From Eutreptiella sp. 'Long Island Sound 2002' (Eukaryota > Euglenozoa > Euglenophyceae > Eutreptiales > Eutreptiaceae), in assembly GCA_964036045.1 (NCBI GenBank), contig OZ038398.1, positions 27,582,309 to 27,646,308 on the forward strand: 64,000 nucleotides of DNA, in the 5' to 3' direction. Each line of letters begins with the position of its first letter. The stretch's first letter is position 1. Below are positions 21,792-33,700 of the stretch, piece after piece. Under the pieces are notes generated by a model. That model worked only from the letters and a program-made list of their open reading frames with translations, was not told the origin of the DNA and did no database searches. The translations under genes were made by a program, and so were the position numbers.

Positions 21792-23924
21792 TGATGAACA
21801 TCCTGCACAAGAATGCATGACAGACGAGGAACCCTCATGCAAAAGCCCGTGAGACAAACCGAGGATGGTTGAGCAAGCCAATGCAAACGAGGGCTAATGA
21901 TGGTCACTTCTTCCGCTTCAACTAGGTCCCTAGCGAGTCAAGGGTTGGCACGGCGAAGCGAAACCCCATGAGTGTCGCACTGAGTTTAAGTGAGAAGTAA
22001 CTATGATGCCACCGCACCAAATGCAAGCATGCGTACATGGCAAGTGGTAACAATCAGATGTCTTCCATTTCGTTTCGATCAGGAAATCATCAATAGCAAC
22101 AAGATCAGTATTTGCATCTGGATGCCTGCTTTCGAATTTACGGCGTATTTTGGCAAGGTACGCGAAGAACACATTCGGGTACCCTGGTAATTGGCATTGT
22201 CCACGGTTGGCCGCGGACTTCCCCGGGCTCGCGGGGCGGTCGCGCGCGGAGGTTGCCTGTGCAACCCCACCAGGACGTGGCCAATATAGGCTAAATGGTG
22301 CCACAACACGGTCGATACATACTTTCATCCTCTGTTTTTGGTCATGGGATGTCGCCACCCCCTTTTGATTATTGTTGATACTGGTACCGCGAATTGGGGT
22401 TTGGCACATACATGCCTTGATAGACGCCGAACGTGCCGAGTATCAAGAATTCGAAAAATTGTCAAAAGTGAGGAAGTCACGAGTGCAAAAAGTGTCACGA
22501 GTGCAAAAAGTGTGGAAGTCACGTGCGATGCCACACCCAACACGCAACCATGTTTTGAATGTGGAGCACGTCCGCACCGAGCAGCGTGGCAACGAGACGC
22601 ACTACTTGGTGACGTATGACAACGAGGAGGCATCAATGGATGGCCGTGTGAAGAGTATTCTCGTGTTGTGCTTCGTTTGCTGCATCATGAATCAACTCAA
22701 AAAGGCATCCGAAAGGCCAAAAAGCTACGTCAAGAGCACGGATTAGGGCCTACCTTTTGGCTCGGGACTTGGGGCACAGGACACATAGAACTTAAGCACG
22801 AAATTTTAGAAATAAAAGAACTTCCCAGCCGCCAGTTCTACACTTGTGCGGGCACCAAGGTGTTTTGGAACCTCCATGGGTCTCCCTGGGAAAAGGGACC
22901 AAGTGCCCACACAAGCACATAGCGTCACTCCCAACACAAGGGTGTTGTGGTTGTGGATAAAGCACGGCGATACCTATCCACACAAGGTAGGGAAGCCGTT
23001 GAGGTCCCAAGGGATCACCCAAGCCAGATAAACTTTGTACCTACCTAAGGAGATCTTGTCTACAAAACCACTTGGGGTGTGGTAGTGTCATGGCACTGAC
23101 TGATTCCGAAAATCAAAGGTGACTTGTCGAAACTGCCCTATATAGTGTATGCACAGTGGAGGCTTTGTTCCCCATGCCGGCGGCAGGGTTTTTACTCCTG
23201 TCATCCAATATTTCACTTCTTCCGCTTTGCTTTTGCTTTGCCTCTTGCACTGTGTCAAGGGAAACTACTACCTAAACGTCGGTTTGGTTAACCCGTTTTT
23301 CTGCCACAAAAAAAACGGGATACCCCCTTTGTAAAAAAAAAAAAGGGACTATTAACCCGTTTCACCGGCAGAACAGCGGGTTGTACGACGCACGGGCTAC
23401 TCAGCACTTCGTGCCTCGTATAGACGTTGTTCTGCTGGTAAAACGGGTTAATAGCTCGTTTTACGTATAGAATGATGTGGTGCAACCGTGTCACATGACA
23501 CTACGCCTCTTTTGCACTCGACAACTATTGGTGAATGGAAATATGCCACCGCATGAGTGCTTGCGGATTTTGGGAATATCGTACATCCTTGCTGGATGGT
23601 CAACATCGCCAAGATAGGCCAACACAAACCGCAACATAGGTCAACACCGCTCAACTTCTTGCAAATCGGGACGCCAACAAATTTGCCCTTGTGCAAATGA
23701 AGAGATACGAACGCGGCACCGACCACTCTCATCGGACGCACAAACTCCATTTCCAAAGGACTTCATATTGCCGAGTTAGATCACGCGTAGGAGCACGCCA
23801 AACGCAATAGCTTGGATAAAATGTTCGCGGCAGGCAACCGTGTTGTTACCGTTTGCCATTCCGAGCCCACACCATGCTACTCGACAGGTGCAATGCGTTC
23901 ATGAACTACGGAACCATAAACCCC
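21792..23924. other. Divergent intergenic region between BMS1 and the SNARE gene
   Basis: The two genes point away from each other, so both promoters should lie here; no promoter motif is convincing. A plus-strand open segment near 22540-22640 (VLNVEHVRTEQRGNETHYLV) vaguely resembles a chromodomain, and a minus-strand open segment near 22020-22190 is unrecognised. A 27-bp imperfect inverted repeat lies at 23349-23454. Confidence 0.5.
23349..23454. repeat. Inverted repeat with 27-bp arms
   Basis: The arms 23349-23375 and 23428-23454 are reverse complements at 25 of 27 positions (CTATTAACCCGTTT with CAGAACA), separated by 52 bases. A partial third copy of the arm (GTTAACCCGTTTTTCTGCCA) occurs at about 23287. 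The arrangement resembles a small foldback element. Confidence 0.85.
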
Positions 23925-24602
23925 ATGGCGAACAACACGTGGCACCAAAAGTTTGACTCGGCAAATGCCTTATTGTTGTCCATAAAAAACGCCATCAACA
24001 GCAGTGCGTCGGATGTCGAGGTTGCATCTAAGTCGATGGAGATTCGCAAGGCTTTCGCGAAGTTCGATCAAGAGTTGTCCGATTTGCACAACGCCTTGGC
24101 AACCATGGGTGGGACAGCTGGTGAGAATGCGAGGAGGAAGGGCAAATTGTCAAAGTTGCAACAAGAGCGCGCTTTGTTACAAGAAAGTTTCAAGGCTCGC
24201 ACGGGCATTACGATTGAGAAGTGGAAGAACACCGGAAAGTCGGCCAAGGGGAAGGGTCCGGCAGAAGAAAGTTTGGAGACCCTTGGGATGGAGAACCAAC
24301 AAATTCTTGAGCACCAACGCAATGTGCTAGACCAACAAGATGAAGACGCCGACCAACTATATTTGGCCACGCAACGAATCAAAAACGTCGGACTTATGAT
24401 CCGGGATGAGCTAACGGAGCAAGACAAGTTGCTAGACACTTTGGGAGCCGAGGAGGATATCGCTATCGGGAAATTGAGCAAGGAGAAAGGCCGACTCGGA
24501 AAATTGGTGGAACTCAACAAGAACAATATAAGCTTTTGTTGCGTGCTTTTGCTCATTGTCGGCTTGTTCGTCCTTATCTTTTTCCTGCTTGGAGTGTTGT
24601 GA
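23925..24602 (+). CDS. Qc-SNARE, SYP5/syntaxin-8-like
   Basis: A 225-residue tail-anchored membrane-fusion protein of the endosomal/vacuolar pathway, by family. A helical N-terminal region (about 1-90) is followed by a linker, a SNARE coiled coil (about 137-200) with the zero-layer glutamine at Q166 in DELTEQDKLLD, and a single C-terminal membrane anchor (about 203-224) with almost no lumenal tail. The segment MENQQILEHQRNVLDQQDED just before the coil parallels the MDNQ..V..QR.V...QDE signature of plant SYP5 and animal syntaxin 8. The start ATG at 23925 was chosen because MANNTWHQKFDSAN aligns with the family N-terminus; the frame extends upstream only with non-ATG codons and ATGs that add unrelated residues. 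No intron is needed, unlike its neighbours. Syntaxin-6/Tlg1 is the main alternative family. Confidence 0.88.
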   Translation: MANNTWHQKFDSANALLLSIKNAINSSASDVEVASKSMEIRKAFAKFDQELSDLHNALATMGGTAGENARRKGKLSKLQQERALLQESFKARTGITIEKWKNTGKSAKGKGPAEESLETLGMENQQILEHQRNVLDQQDEDADQLYLATQRIKNVGLMIRDELTEQDKLLDTLGAEEDIAIGKLSKEKGRLGKLVELNKNNISFCCVLLLIVGLFVLIFFLLGVL

Positions 24603-27030
24603 CACCGAGTTTGGGTGCCCAAAGAATGTACGATTTGTCCATTTCATCATAACGACGAGTTTGAAGGGTGGTGCTCGTCTCAACTTGCGTCCTTTCTGGT
24701 CTTGCCTGCGTCCTCCTTCATCTCACCCTACCTTCCTGAACGTCCGTAACGGTGCGCGCCTGCGTCCTTGTTAGGCGAGGTGAAATCAACCATCTAATCC
24801 ATCAGGCTATCCCATCTCTTGTAACCCCCCTTTTCTTGCTAGCACAAAAAGGCACTCCTTGACCGGCCAACATTTTGAACCCCAAAACGTTCTAACATTG
24901 GTTGGGATCTGCACTAGAAATTCGCAAAGTGACCCTCGTCCCCACGCTAAGAACATACTAACCTAGAAGGAAACGCACGTCGTCCTTGTGAGTGCACCGC
25001 TTGGAGAAACTTTGGTGCATACCTTGACAAGGCAACGGCAAGGATTTGAGCAAAGTACGGCTTCATTATGACAAGCTTGTACGGCCCTCCGCATCCTTCC
25101 GGGATGCTTTTGGTCGTGCTGTGGTATGCTCTCTACACGATGCATTAGTGAGCAGTGTTTGTCAATGCCTTTGCGTGCAGTGCCTTTGCCTTCTTGCTCG
25201 CTCCGGCCTTCGTGTATTGTTGAGAAAGGTAACTCATTTGGGCCCTTCATTTGCGTTCCGTTGTTTCAACACAAAAATGCCGCCACGTATCGCGTGGGCT
25301 TTCGAAAATAAGATGTGGTGCATTTGCACGATAAGGCAACCTGCAAATGGAATTTTTTTGACATTGCTGCCACGTGCCACCGATGCATTCCCCTTCAAGG
25401 ATAGCCCGTTTGCCATCGCCTGCCGACGTGTGGGAAGACAATCTACCACATTGGGCCCGATCTTTTCCTCAATGATTTTGTGATGGAATATCTAAAATGG
25501 GCCATAATGGTGGTCCATTACGGGTCAAGTAGGTACCCTTTGAGGATTCCGAATGCATTTCTACCAAGGGTTGCGTGACGGTACCCTTCACACTATCAAC
25601 ACGACCCAAAAAAACCTTCACCCTCGTTCATGCGTAATATGTCTTAGAGTTCAAAGACAAATTGGTGAGAGCCATGTTGCCCCCCTCACGGCTTGAATGT
25701 ATCATCCATCGAAGCATTAAATTTTGGCATGCTTCACTAGGACGTCACTTTCAAAAGACTTGTTCGATCGTTCATTAATCCAAAGTAATTGTCCTGCGTA
25801 GACTGCTCAATTATGATGTTCATGCATACAAAATAGAAGGTCATAATAAGGCATGTTCACCATGAAATTCATTGTGCAATCAACCATGCATGTTTGTGCG
25901 TGAGCGAGACCACCAACCGCAAGAAAGGCACTCCGACAACGGATGGCACACTTCACGAATACACGCGTGCGGGGACACGGTGTCCGCCACTGTATTTTCC
26001 CGAATCTAGTATCCCGCGTGCAGGGACACTGTGTCCGCGCGTGCGGGGACATTGTATTTTTGCAATGTCCTCGTGCGGAGACGTCGTGTCCGCCCGTGCG
26101 GGGACACTGTATGTTCTTGAATAAAGTGTCCCCGCGTGCGGTGACATTTTCCGCCCAGGCACCGTATTTTCGCGAATACGGCATCCCCGCGTGGGGACGC
26201 TGTGGCCGCGCGTGCGGGGACAAGTTGTTTGTGCGAATACAATGTCGCCGCGTGCGGGGGCACAATGAGATGCATGGTGTGTGCAGCATTCCTTTTCGCT
26301 TATGATCTACAGGGCAAAAGCCATGGTCAAGACACGTGCGGTCCGATGGGGGTCCTCATGATCGGGGCCGGGGGGGGGGGATTGGAGTCACCCGATCATA
26401 ACAAAAGAACCTTGTTCGTCCGTGGTTTGGGGGGCAGCACTTTGGGTGGATGGCTTGATGAGTTGATCTCATCATTTTTGTGAAACTTGATCCCTAGTAT
26501 TTGACCAATATTTGGTGTGTGGCAAACATGTTTTCCGGTGGTGCAGCCGGTTTGCGTGCGGGTGCAGCCACAGATTTACAAGAGCACGTTTGTGGGGCTA
26601 AAGTGCCCAAGGCGGAAGCACCTGTTTTGACCTTTTGGTGGTGGCCTGGGACCTCCAAGGCACCCGTGAGACCACTGGCCGGAATGAAGGCACTGTAACT
26701 ATAGATGGTACGCAATGAGATGCGACAGGATTCTGTACTTCCCTGCGAGCATCGTCACCCGAAATAGGCGGAGTTGTGCAAGTTAGGATTAGACTTGCCG
26801 CTTGTGTCTGGGCACTGTGGCTGGAGAGGCTGACTGCTGCTGAGACAGACATCGGATGTGGGTGGGGCCTACAGAGCAATGTGACCTGGCTGTGAGTCTT
26901 TCAGCAGTGCATCGCATGGAGGTGACTGCGAGCGAGACACGGGCAGCAAGTCTGGCTATGATCAACGCACTGTGGGCATGCCGCGGAGCCGCCGGCCCCC
27001 CTGATTCTGTTCTTTGCGTCAGGATTGACA
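24603..27030. other. Intergenic; no recognised gene
   Basis: A plus-strand open segment at 25277-25483 (MPPRIAWAFENKMWCICTIR...) has protein-like composition but no recognised family. A GTGCGGGGACA minisatellite occupies 25955-26265. A G run lies at 26370-26380. Confidence 0.4.
25955..26265. repeat. Degenerate minisatellite, core CGTGCGGGGACA
   Basis: About ten copies of a core (C)GTGCGGGGACA spaced by TGTATTTTCGCGAATA-like or TGTGTCCGCG segments, in units of roughly 30-60 bases. Confidence 0.85.
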
Positions 27031-27675
27031 ATGACCGTCAGATTTCTCCTTTGCTGCGTGCTCGTCGCCTGCCTGATGCCCCCCGCCCTGGCATCCATGG
27101 CGCAGTGCATGAAGGAGGACCCCCCTGCGAAAGCTTTGGTGTGTGCAATGGACCAAGCCATCACCGTTCTCTACCCTGACGGCTGGAAGAACTACACCAA
27201 ATGGTACAACGTCATGAAGCCCTTCTGGAGCGAAGATTTCTCTTACATCCCGTTCACGGGCTTCCCGACAACCAAAGGACTGTGGAATTGGTGGAACGGA
27301 GAGTACACGCTTTGGAACAAAGCATTCCCGGAGCACGCCTTCAACCAGTTGCTGTTCCTGGGCGATACCATCCAGGCCTCCACCACCACATACGCATTGG
27401 GCGTCTGGCAGGACAATCTAGGTCCCTTGTCACCCAGCAAGGGGTTCACCAAGGTGCGCATCTGTGACTTCTACCTGTTGGAGCGGGGCGCAAAGAAAAT
27501 CAAGGTCAACTGGATGATGATTGACACCTTGGACATGCTGCGGCAATCGGGCATCGCCCCCCTGCCGCTGTCCCCTCTGCCGCAGGGGATTGTCTACTTG
27601 CCGCGGGTGATGGAAGGCGTTCCGGCACCCGTCAGCTTCTTTGTTGATCCCACCAGGACCGAGAATGCGCGTCAG
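27031..27675 (+). CDS. SnoaL-like protein exon 1 (signal peptide, domain 1)
   Basis: Ends VDPTRTENARQ at a CGTCAG|GTTTGTG donor, phase 0. Reading through would add a low-complexity tail starting VCGWACALEGGGG that crosses a G run, so splicing here is preferred. Confidence 0.82.
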
Positions 27676-30552
27676 GTTTGTGGGTGGGCCTGTGCGTTGG
27701 AGGGGGGGGGGGGCTCCCATGACAAGACGCACTTCGAGCTGTTTCAAGCCCCATGGCAACAGCATTTGCGTTGATGGCCACCCCTGGCGCTGGTCGCGCC
27801 CAACGGTAGGATAGGAAAATGAAGCCAAGCGGTTCTTACAGATGCGACACGCCAGGGGGATGGCGCAGTAACAATCATTCAAAACTCGATGGATGACTGT
27901 CGCTGACCATTGGTCTCTTGTTCACGGTCGGAAAGGTTTGTAGTCACACATGCGTGCGTTGCTTCACTGAGAATTGAGAGCTAATGGCTGAAATGGTCTG
28001 AAGGTGGAGGCATGCAGTCCCTCAACACGGACCTGGATGGTGCTGATTGTGATTGGCACAGGGAAGGGATATGCGAAAATCAGCCCGCTGTGGTGTAATA
28101 TGGTTCAGCCGAGGCATCGGGCCCCCACCCACGGCGCCAGGGTCCAAAGATCCTCAGCCCATGCACAGCACTGTCGGGGACCGCCTCACACTGCACACGG
28201 GACCACACTGCACTCGCCACAGCGCGGGCCAAATGCCTGGAAACTTAGCGCACCAGTGATGTGTGAAACCCGGTGATGGGGAACGGCCTCAACTGACCTG
28301 GATCGACGAGCAGGCACACAGAAGACACGCCACGGGGCGCACATTGACCATAAGTCACCAACTGGCTTTCATGGAGCCCGCCCCCACCACCGCCGATGTC
28401 TGACAGCCATGCGTTGTTCTTGATCAGGGTATCTTGCGCTGTATCTTGTATCTTGCTCTGAGCCTGTTCGCTCAGAGGCACGCAACTGTGGCCCCTTGTT
28501 CTTTGTGTGTGGTGTCACCGAGTGCTCAAGGCGGGTAAGGCTCAGAGGCACGCAGCTGTAGCCCGTTGCGCTTTACGCTCTCGGTGCACGGCTTTGTAAA
28601 ATATGGTCAGTTCTCTGGAGGGCGCTGTGTGTCTCAGCCGGACATGACTAATCTGATCGGAAAATGTGCTTGTGGTTGTATTACTCCTGAGTACCAGCTC
28701 TGCGGTATGCCCATGTGGATTCCTTTGAGGCTTGAATCCTGCAAATGGACTTTTCTTCCACCCAAAGGATAGTGGGTCCACTGCTCAGGATGGTGGTGGT
28801 ACTCAACGGGCCCTCAGAGGGGGGGTCAACGCACCACACTTTTGTTGCCGACTGCATATGCCGGCGCTTGTAGAGGAGTGGAGAAGAGAAAAAGAGCGGG
28901 CTATTTCGCCAAATGTGTGTGTGTGTGTGTGCGCGCGCGCGTGCACGCGCACGTGTGTCTAAAGCGGTCGACGACAGGGAACCATGTGCTTGTTTGGGAA
29001 CCATAAGGTTGTAGTATGAGGTGTGGGTGCAATAGGGGTATTATGAGGTTGTAGCGTCATGGGGCGTGGCACAGCTGCATTTCAGTTGGCTGTGGTATGG
29101 GTGCAGCAAGGGCTCAACAAGGGCGCCATCAGCAGGAAGGCAGGCAGGTAGGCAGGGAGGGTAGAGGTTGGGCAAGCGGGCAGTAGGCAGGGCAGCTCCT
29201 GTGTTGGGGGCAGCTCGAATGTACCCGATAGTGTTACCCATTGTCACTGTTACAAACGTGTCCACGGCGGCACGCTTAACAAGTGACTTAACAAAGACAT
29301 GGGACACAATACAACAAGACAAGTACAACAGTTACCACCGTTGGACACGGGCTGACTGTTACTCCCCCTTGCCCCCACCCCCACCCCGTCCCGTGCCCTC
29401 CTGCCCCCCATGTCGCCACGCCCAGGGGGTGCGTGGACTGAAACCTTGGTGACCACAACAATTTGAAAGGGGTCGAACCTCATTCACATATAAGGAAGCC
29501 CCCTGTAGGTACTTGGTACAACTCACACATGTCTCCAGCCCATTATCAAGGTGAGGAGTAAGGGTCGCTCACTCTTGGCCGTTGCCGAGGACGAACCAGA
29601 CCGAAGGCCCGAAGGGGCAGTGTAGTTGACAACCTCATCTGCATGCACACCCCGATGTGGAACATTCACAATGCGGTCCAATCTACAACGCCATGCATTG
29701 CGGCAATCCTTGGTGTGCACAACCCCATAGGTTTCAGGCTGTTGCCAGGGGTTGCATTCGTGCGCACTCCAACGCCTCTTCACGCAGTGTATTCAATTTT
29801 CTACAACGCGGATTACATTTTTTACAACGCGCGTTGCATTTTCTAAAATGTACATCTTCGATACATATTCCAATTACTACAACAACGACTACATTTTCTT
29901 TGGTCTGTTTGCATTTGCCGACCAGCATATTGCAATTTTTAGAATGCGTCACACTCTTTCTCCAACACGTGATGCATTTTCCACAGTGCATCGATTGTAG
30001 TTTCCACAACCCATTTACATGATCCGCACCGTTATGGCACACCGGACCAATTTCATGCCTCACGGTGCAACTCAGGTGGTGAATGCAATGCTCAACGCCG
30101 AGTGGTCCGCCCAGTCCCCGCAGGCCACCTACTGGCACCCGGACATGGTGTGGTACGGGCCGGTCCCTTTCGGCATGGCCACGGGCATTGAGGAGTACCG
30201 GCGATACTTCCTGGAGCCTTTGCACATGGCCTTCTCGAAGCCCAACGTGACGCTCGACGTGTTCGTGTGCCAGGACGTGTTCTGCGCGGTGCGGGGCACG
30301 TTCAGTGCCCTGCACACGGGCGAGTGGCTCGGGTACCCAGCGTCGAACAGGCGATTGAGCCTGGACTTCGGGATGCATTTCCGCGTCAGGCACACGAGGA
30401 TTGCAGAGGGTTGGGCCATGTTCGACCTGCCGAAGATGTTCCTGCAACTCGGAGTGGACCTGCACAACGAGACCCGGTATTTGCACGTGGGGTCACACCG
30501 CTTCCGGAACGCCCCGGCTGCTAAAGAGGATCCCGATGATGATGCTTTTTAA
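27031..30552 (+). CDS. Secreted protein with two SnoaL-like (NTF2-fold) domains, 2 exons
   Basis: Exons 27031-27675 and 30001-30552 give about 398 residues. An N-terminal signal peptide is clear (basic residue R4, hydrophobic core 5-16, likely cleavage after ALA at 19-21). Domain 1 (about 45-180) contains WSEDFSYIPFTGF and ICDFYLLERGAKKIKVNW; domain 2 (about 225-385) contains HPDMVWYGP, GIEEYRRYFLEPL, HTGEWLGYP and FRVRHTRIAEGWAMFDLPKM. These are the landmarks of the SnoaL-like polyketide-cyclase/ester-cyclase family, which is used for small hydrophobic ligands. Asp residues stand at the usual catalytic position in both domains (MIDTLDML and MFDLPKM). The substrate cannot be told. Non-ATG codons extend the frame only two residues upstream. 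The intron carries a dispersed repeat. Confidence 0.82.
27676..30000. other. Intron of the SnoaL-like gene
   Basis: Contains the second copy of a dispersed repeat (28780-29329) and AT-rich TTCTACAACGC-like short repeats at 29795-29850. No coding similarity was recognised. Confidence 0.6.
28780..29329. repeat. Dispersed retroposon-like repeat, copy 2
   Basis: Nearly identical to 16790-17378, differing chiefly in the internal tract, which here is (TG)n followed by GCGCGC/GTGCAC instead of a pure ~36-unit (TG)n, and in a shorter A-rich tail. No clear target-site duplication was found. Confidence 0.88.
30001..30552 (+). CDS. SnoaL-like protein exon 2 (domain 2, stop)
   Basis: Phase-0 continuation starting FPQPIYMIRTV after the acceptor ATTGTAG|TTT, ending at TAA 30550-30552 after an acidic EDPDDDAF tail. 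The acceptor's pyrimidine tract is weak. A separate gene starting at ATG 30019 is the alternative, but it would lack a signal peptide and leave exon 1 with no natural end. Confidence 0.75.
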   Translation, partial: FPQPIYMIRTVMAHRTNFMPHGATQVVNAMLNAEWSAQSPQATYWHPDMVWYGPVPFGMATGIEEYRRYFLEPLHMAFSKPNVTLDVFVCQDVFCAVRGTFSALHTGEWLGYPASNRRLSLDFGMHFRVRHTRIAEGWAMFDLPKMFLQLGVDLHNETRYLHVGSHRFRNAPAAKEDPDDDAF

Positions 30553-30564
30553 AGGGCACCGGAT

Positions 30565-30712
30565 GTATGAATGCTGTGTCAGTGCTGTATTGATGCTGTG
30601 TTGGTGCTGTGTTTATACTGTGTTGGTGCTGCAATAGCGACGCGTTAGTGCTGTATCGATGCTGCGTTAATAGTGCTGTGTTAATGCGGTGTTGGTGCTC
30701 TATCAATGCTGT
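30565..30712. repeat. Degenerate minisatellite (GTGCTGTGTTGGTGCTG)
   Basis: Irregular repeats of GTGCTGTRTTGATGCTG/GTGTTGGTGCTG start 13 bases after the SnoaL-like stop codon, so they probably fall in the 3' UTR. Confidence 0.8.
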
Positions 30713-33700
30713 TGTCTGGCTGGCGTGCAGACTTGACCTTAGCGTCCGGTAGCCTTTTGGCCGCGTCCGGAAGCCTCCGTCAGAGGGCTGGGTCGCACCA
30801 GGCAGCATCCGGACCCGACCTGGCGCTGCAGGCACCCCCATTTCTGTGTGGACTCCAGATGGTCAGAATTTCATGTAGATCTCAAACGAAGCATTACAAG
30901 GAAGGGGCACCCCCCCCTTCGGTGTGTGCTGTAACATCCTCCGACGCAAAACGGTGGGGCTGGGGGCTTCCATGAAAGAAAATGCTGTTCCTTCGCCCGG
31001 CACACCCCTCGGAGACCGACGCATTAGCCACGCGCTCCACATCCGGCAGCCACCGCCAAAATTTGGCGGCGTTGCGGCAGAGAGTGGCTTTGCCGGCTGC
31101 TAACGTCAAGTCTCATGGGGTGCCGGGTCCTCGGTAGTGCGGTTGCTCAAGCGGTGCTGCCCCGTGCCTCAAAGTGGTTGTGCCGGCCCTGCGCTGTTCC
31201 ATCTCCGGGGCTGGGCCACGGATGTTATGGCGGTGGGTCGCGGCTTTTGCGACCACCGGAGGTCCAACGGCACAAACGCTTTGTGGTCGTTGGGCGCAGC
31301 AGCGTACGAGCACGAGTGTAGCGTCACGCATCGTAGCATTGTGTAGGAAACGAAGTCCCCAAGGCAACACTGGGGCAGTGTCTTTTTTGTTTTGGTTGAT
31401 GCCGCTGGTCTGTGACGGGCGTTGCACTTGTTCTGAAGTGGTGTGCGATGCTCATTTGCCGTGGCACACAGCGCACTGCCCACAGTACACACGAGGCAAG
31501 CTGCATGACTTATAGTGTGAACTACTGTACATTTTATAGTATACTGGATTGTCATGTCATTCCTGCGCTGCGTCGCACCGGATTTCGTCATGCCTGTTCC
31601 GCAGTCTGTGGTCTGCTGTCGCATTTTCATATTTCCAGAACACCGCACCACACCACACCACACCACACGAAAGCAGTCCCGCCCGCTGCATCGCGTTCGT
31701 ACTGCGTACTGTTCTGCGCTCCGTTGTAGTGTGTTATATTTTGTATTCTGCGCTGTTTTGTAGTGCATTTTGCATCATGCCTGTTCCCCTGTCTGAAATC
31801 TGCTTGCTTCATGTACGCGTGCTGCACACACGAAAGTTTTCATCGCAGCATCATCGCGTTCATACTGGGGGCAATCGACAGTTTGCATGGGATCCTGCGG
31901 TATGGATTTGCGGGAATGTTCGCGATTCTGTGCCAGAAGCCATGTGCAAATAGTCGGGAGGAAAGTCGGATCTCGGTATGAGTCACCCTTATCCCATGTG
32001 CTGCTCAGTCAGACGCCCCATCTTCACAACCTGAGCTCATTTGCTTGTGTCCAGTACACCCCTCGAAAGCACCTGGCTCATGGTTGTGTCTGGGGGGGCG
32101 GACACCAGGGGCAACTCTGGTCAGACAGTTGCGGGTTGTGGGGAAACAATTTGCTACGTGTGGGTGTCGCGAAGGCCCAAGCACAGGGCCATTGAGGTGT
32201 AGAAGCGCGGGCATGTGGATGTACAGATGGTTTCTTTCCAACCCCCCCCCCCCTTTGTAAAAGAAGCGCTACCATAACCCAAAGTTGTGTGCAAATGAGG
32301 TGCCGCCTCATTGTTTGAGTAGCGTAGCAAGCCCCCCAGATCTCTCTTCGTGTTGTGCGCAGTTCCATCCAAGTTTTAGAGTACCGACCATGCGGTACCT
32401 GATCCAAATGTCAGCCGCAGTTGCCCATCCAATGCAACTCAAAGCTGCCCCCGTCATGTATTGAGGCACTCAGTTCTGCATGTCTACGAGGTCTTCTGCA
32501 GGGAGCTCTCCAGGGGATGTTTGCCGGGAAACCTGAAGCGACCGTTGGGTGGGGGGACCCAACACCATCCAAAATGCCCCAACGCACAATATGTGTAACA
32601 CTAATGTTCTGCTCAAAAGAATGATGTGGAATTTCTTCAGAGCCACAGTTGCTTTTGGCTCAGATGACGGGAGTGGACAGACGTGATATATGAAGGGGCC
32701 ATTGTGCTGCAAGTTTGCATTTGTGCAAGTTTGTACAAAGAGTGTGATCCCATCTTCTTTTGAATGCTCCCGCAGCGGCTACCTTGGGGAAGTGCGCGCG
32801 CGCAGCGCAGCTGTTCAGGCAACTTGGGGCAACCCGGCAGGAGTGGAGAGCGTAGTGAGAAGTGCGAAGTTGTGGGATTCCCGACAGCACCAACTCAAAT
32901 GGTGCACGTGGCGCAAGTGCTGCCGCATTCTTTCCTTTTCCCTCTTTGGGTGGCCCTCCCAGGCGTCGGGCGTGGCAGGATCCCGCTGCGCTCTGCAGGT
33001 GCCAAGCGTCTGGTGCGATCCAAATAGACAGTCCTCATACGCGTGTCCAATCATGTTGTGTATTACATGATAGCGCGCTCCGGTCTGATGACCGAGCAAT
33101 TCAAAGGGACGGTTTAGTTTCAGACAAAGAAAGGCGTGCAGGGTACAAAGCACGTCACTACTGTAATGCCGAACCCCCCAAAGTTCTGAAAGATCCCCAA
33201 GACGCCACAGCAAAAGCAAAGCAAGAGAGCTTCCTTTGCCATGTGCAATACGATTGCTAAAAGTTGGTATCGCCATCGAGACATTGCAGCACTGCGGCAC
33301 AGTGCTCGTATGTACCTATATAGACTCTGTGTTGACGTCTCAGTGTGGCAGTGCCCACTGCATCCAGAGTTATCAAATACAGCTTGGCCTCGACAAGCCA
33401 TCCCAGGGCCCTGTTTGTCTGCTCTGGTATCTGTTCCAGAGCTCTTTCTGATGGTGCCCTCTGTTCCCAGGCAACAACCATTCCGCACTGCTTTTTGGAG
33501 CCCAGCAGTAGCGTACCGCAGGGCAGCCTGTGCTTTACACAGGCCACTGACAAGCAACCTCAGGACGAGGGGGAGAGCCTTTGGTTCCCGAACACTGGGG
33601 CTGGGGCGCTCTCTACATTGAATTCAATTGAGCGCCTGAAGCCGCGCGCAGGGAGAAGCCTCACCCCTGGTTTGGACGGACCTAAGCTCTGCAATATGCT

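Noticed and set aside
31169-31768. 199-codon minus frame as a gene
   Set aside because: It includes ACACC repeats, begins without a plausible start context and shows no recognisable domain.
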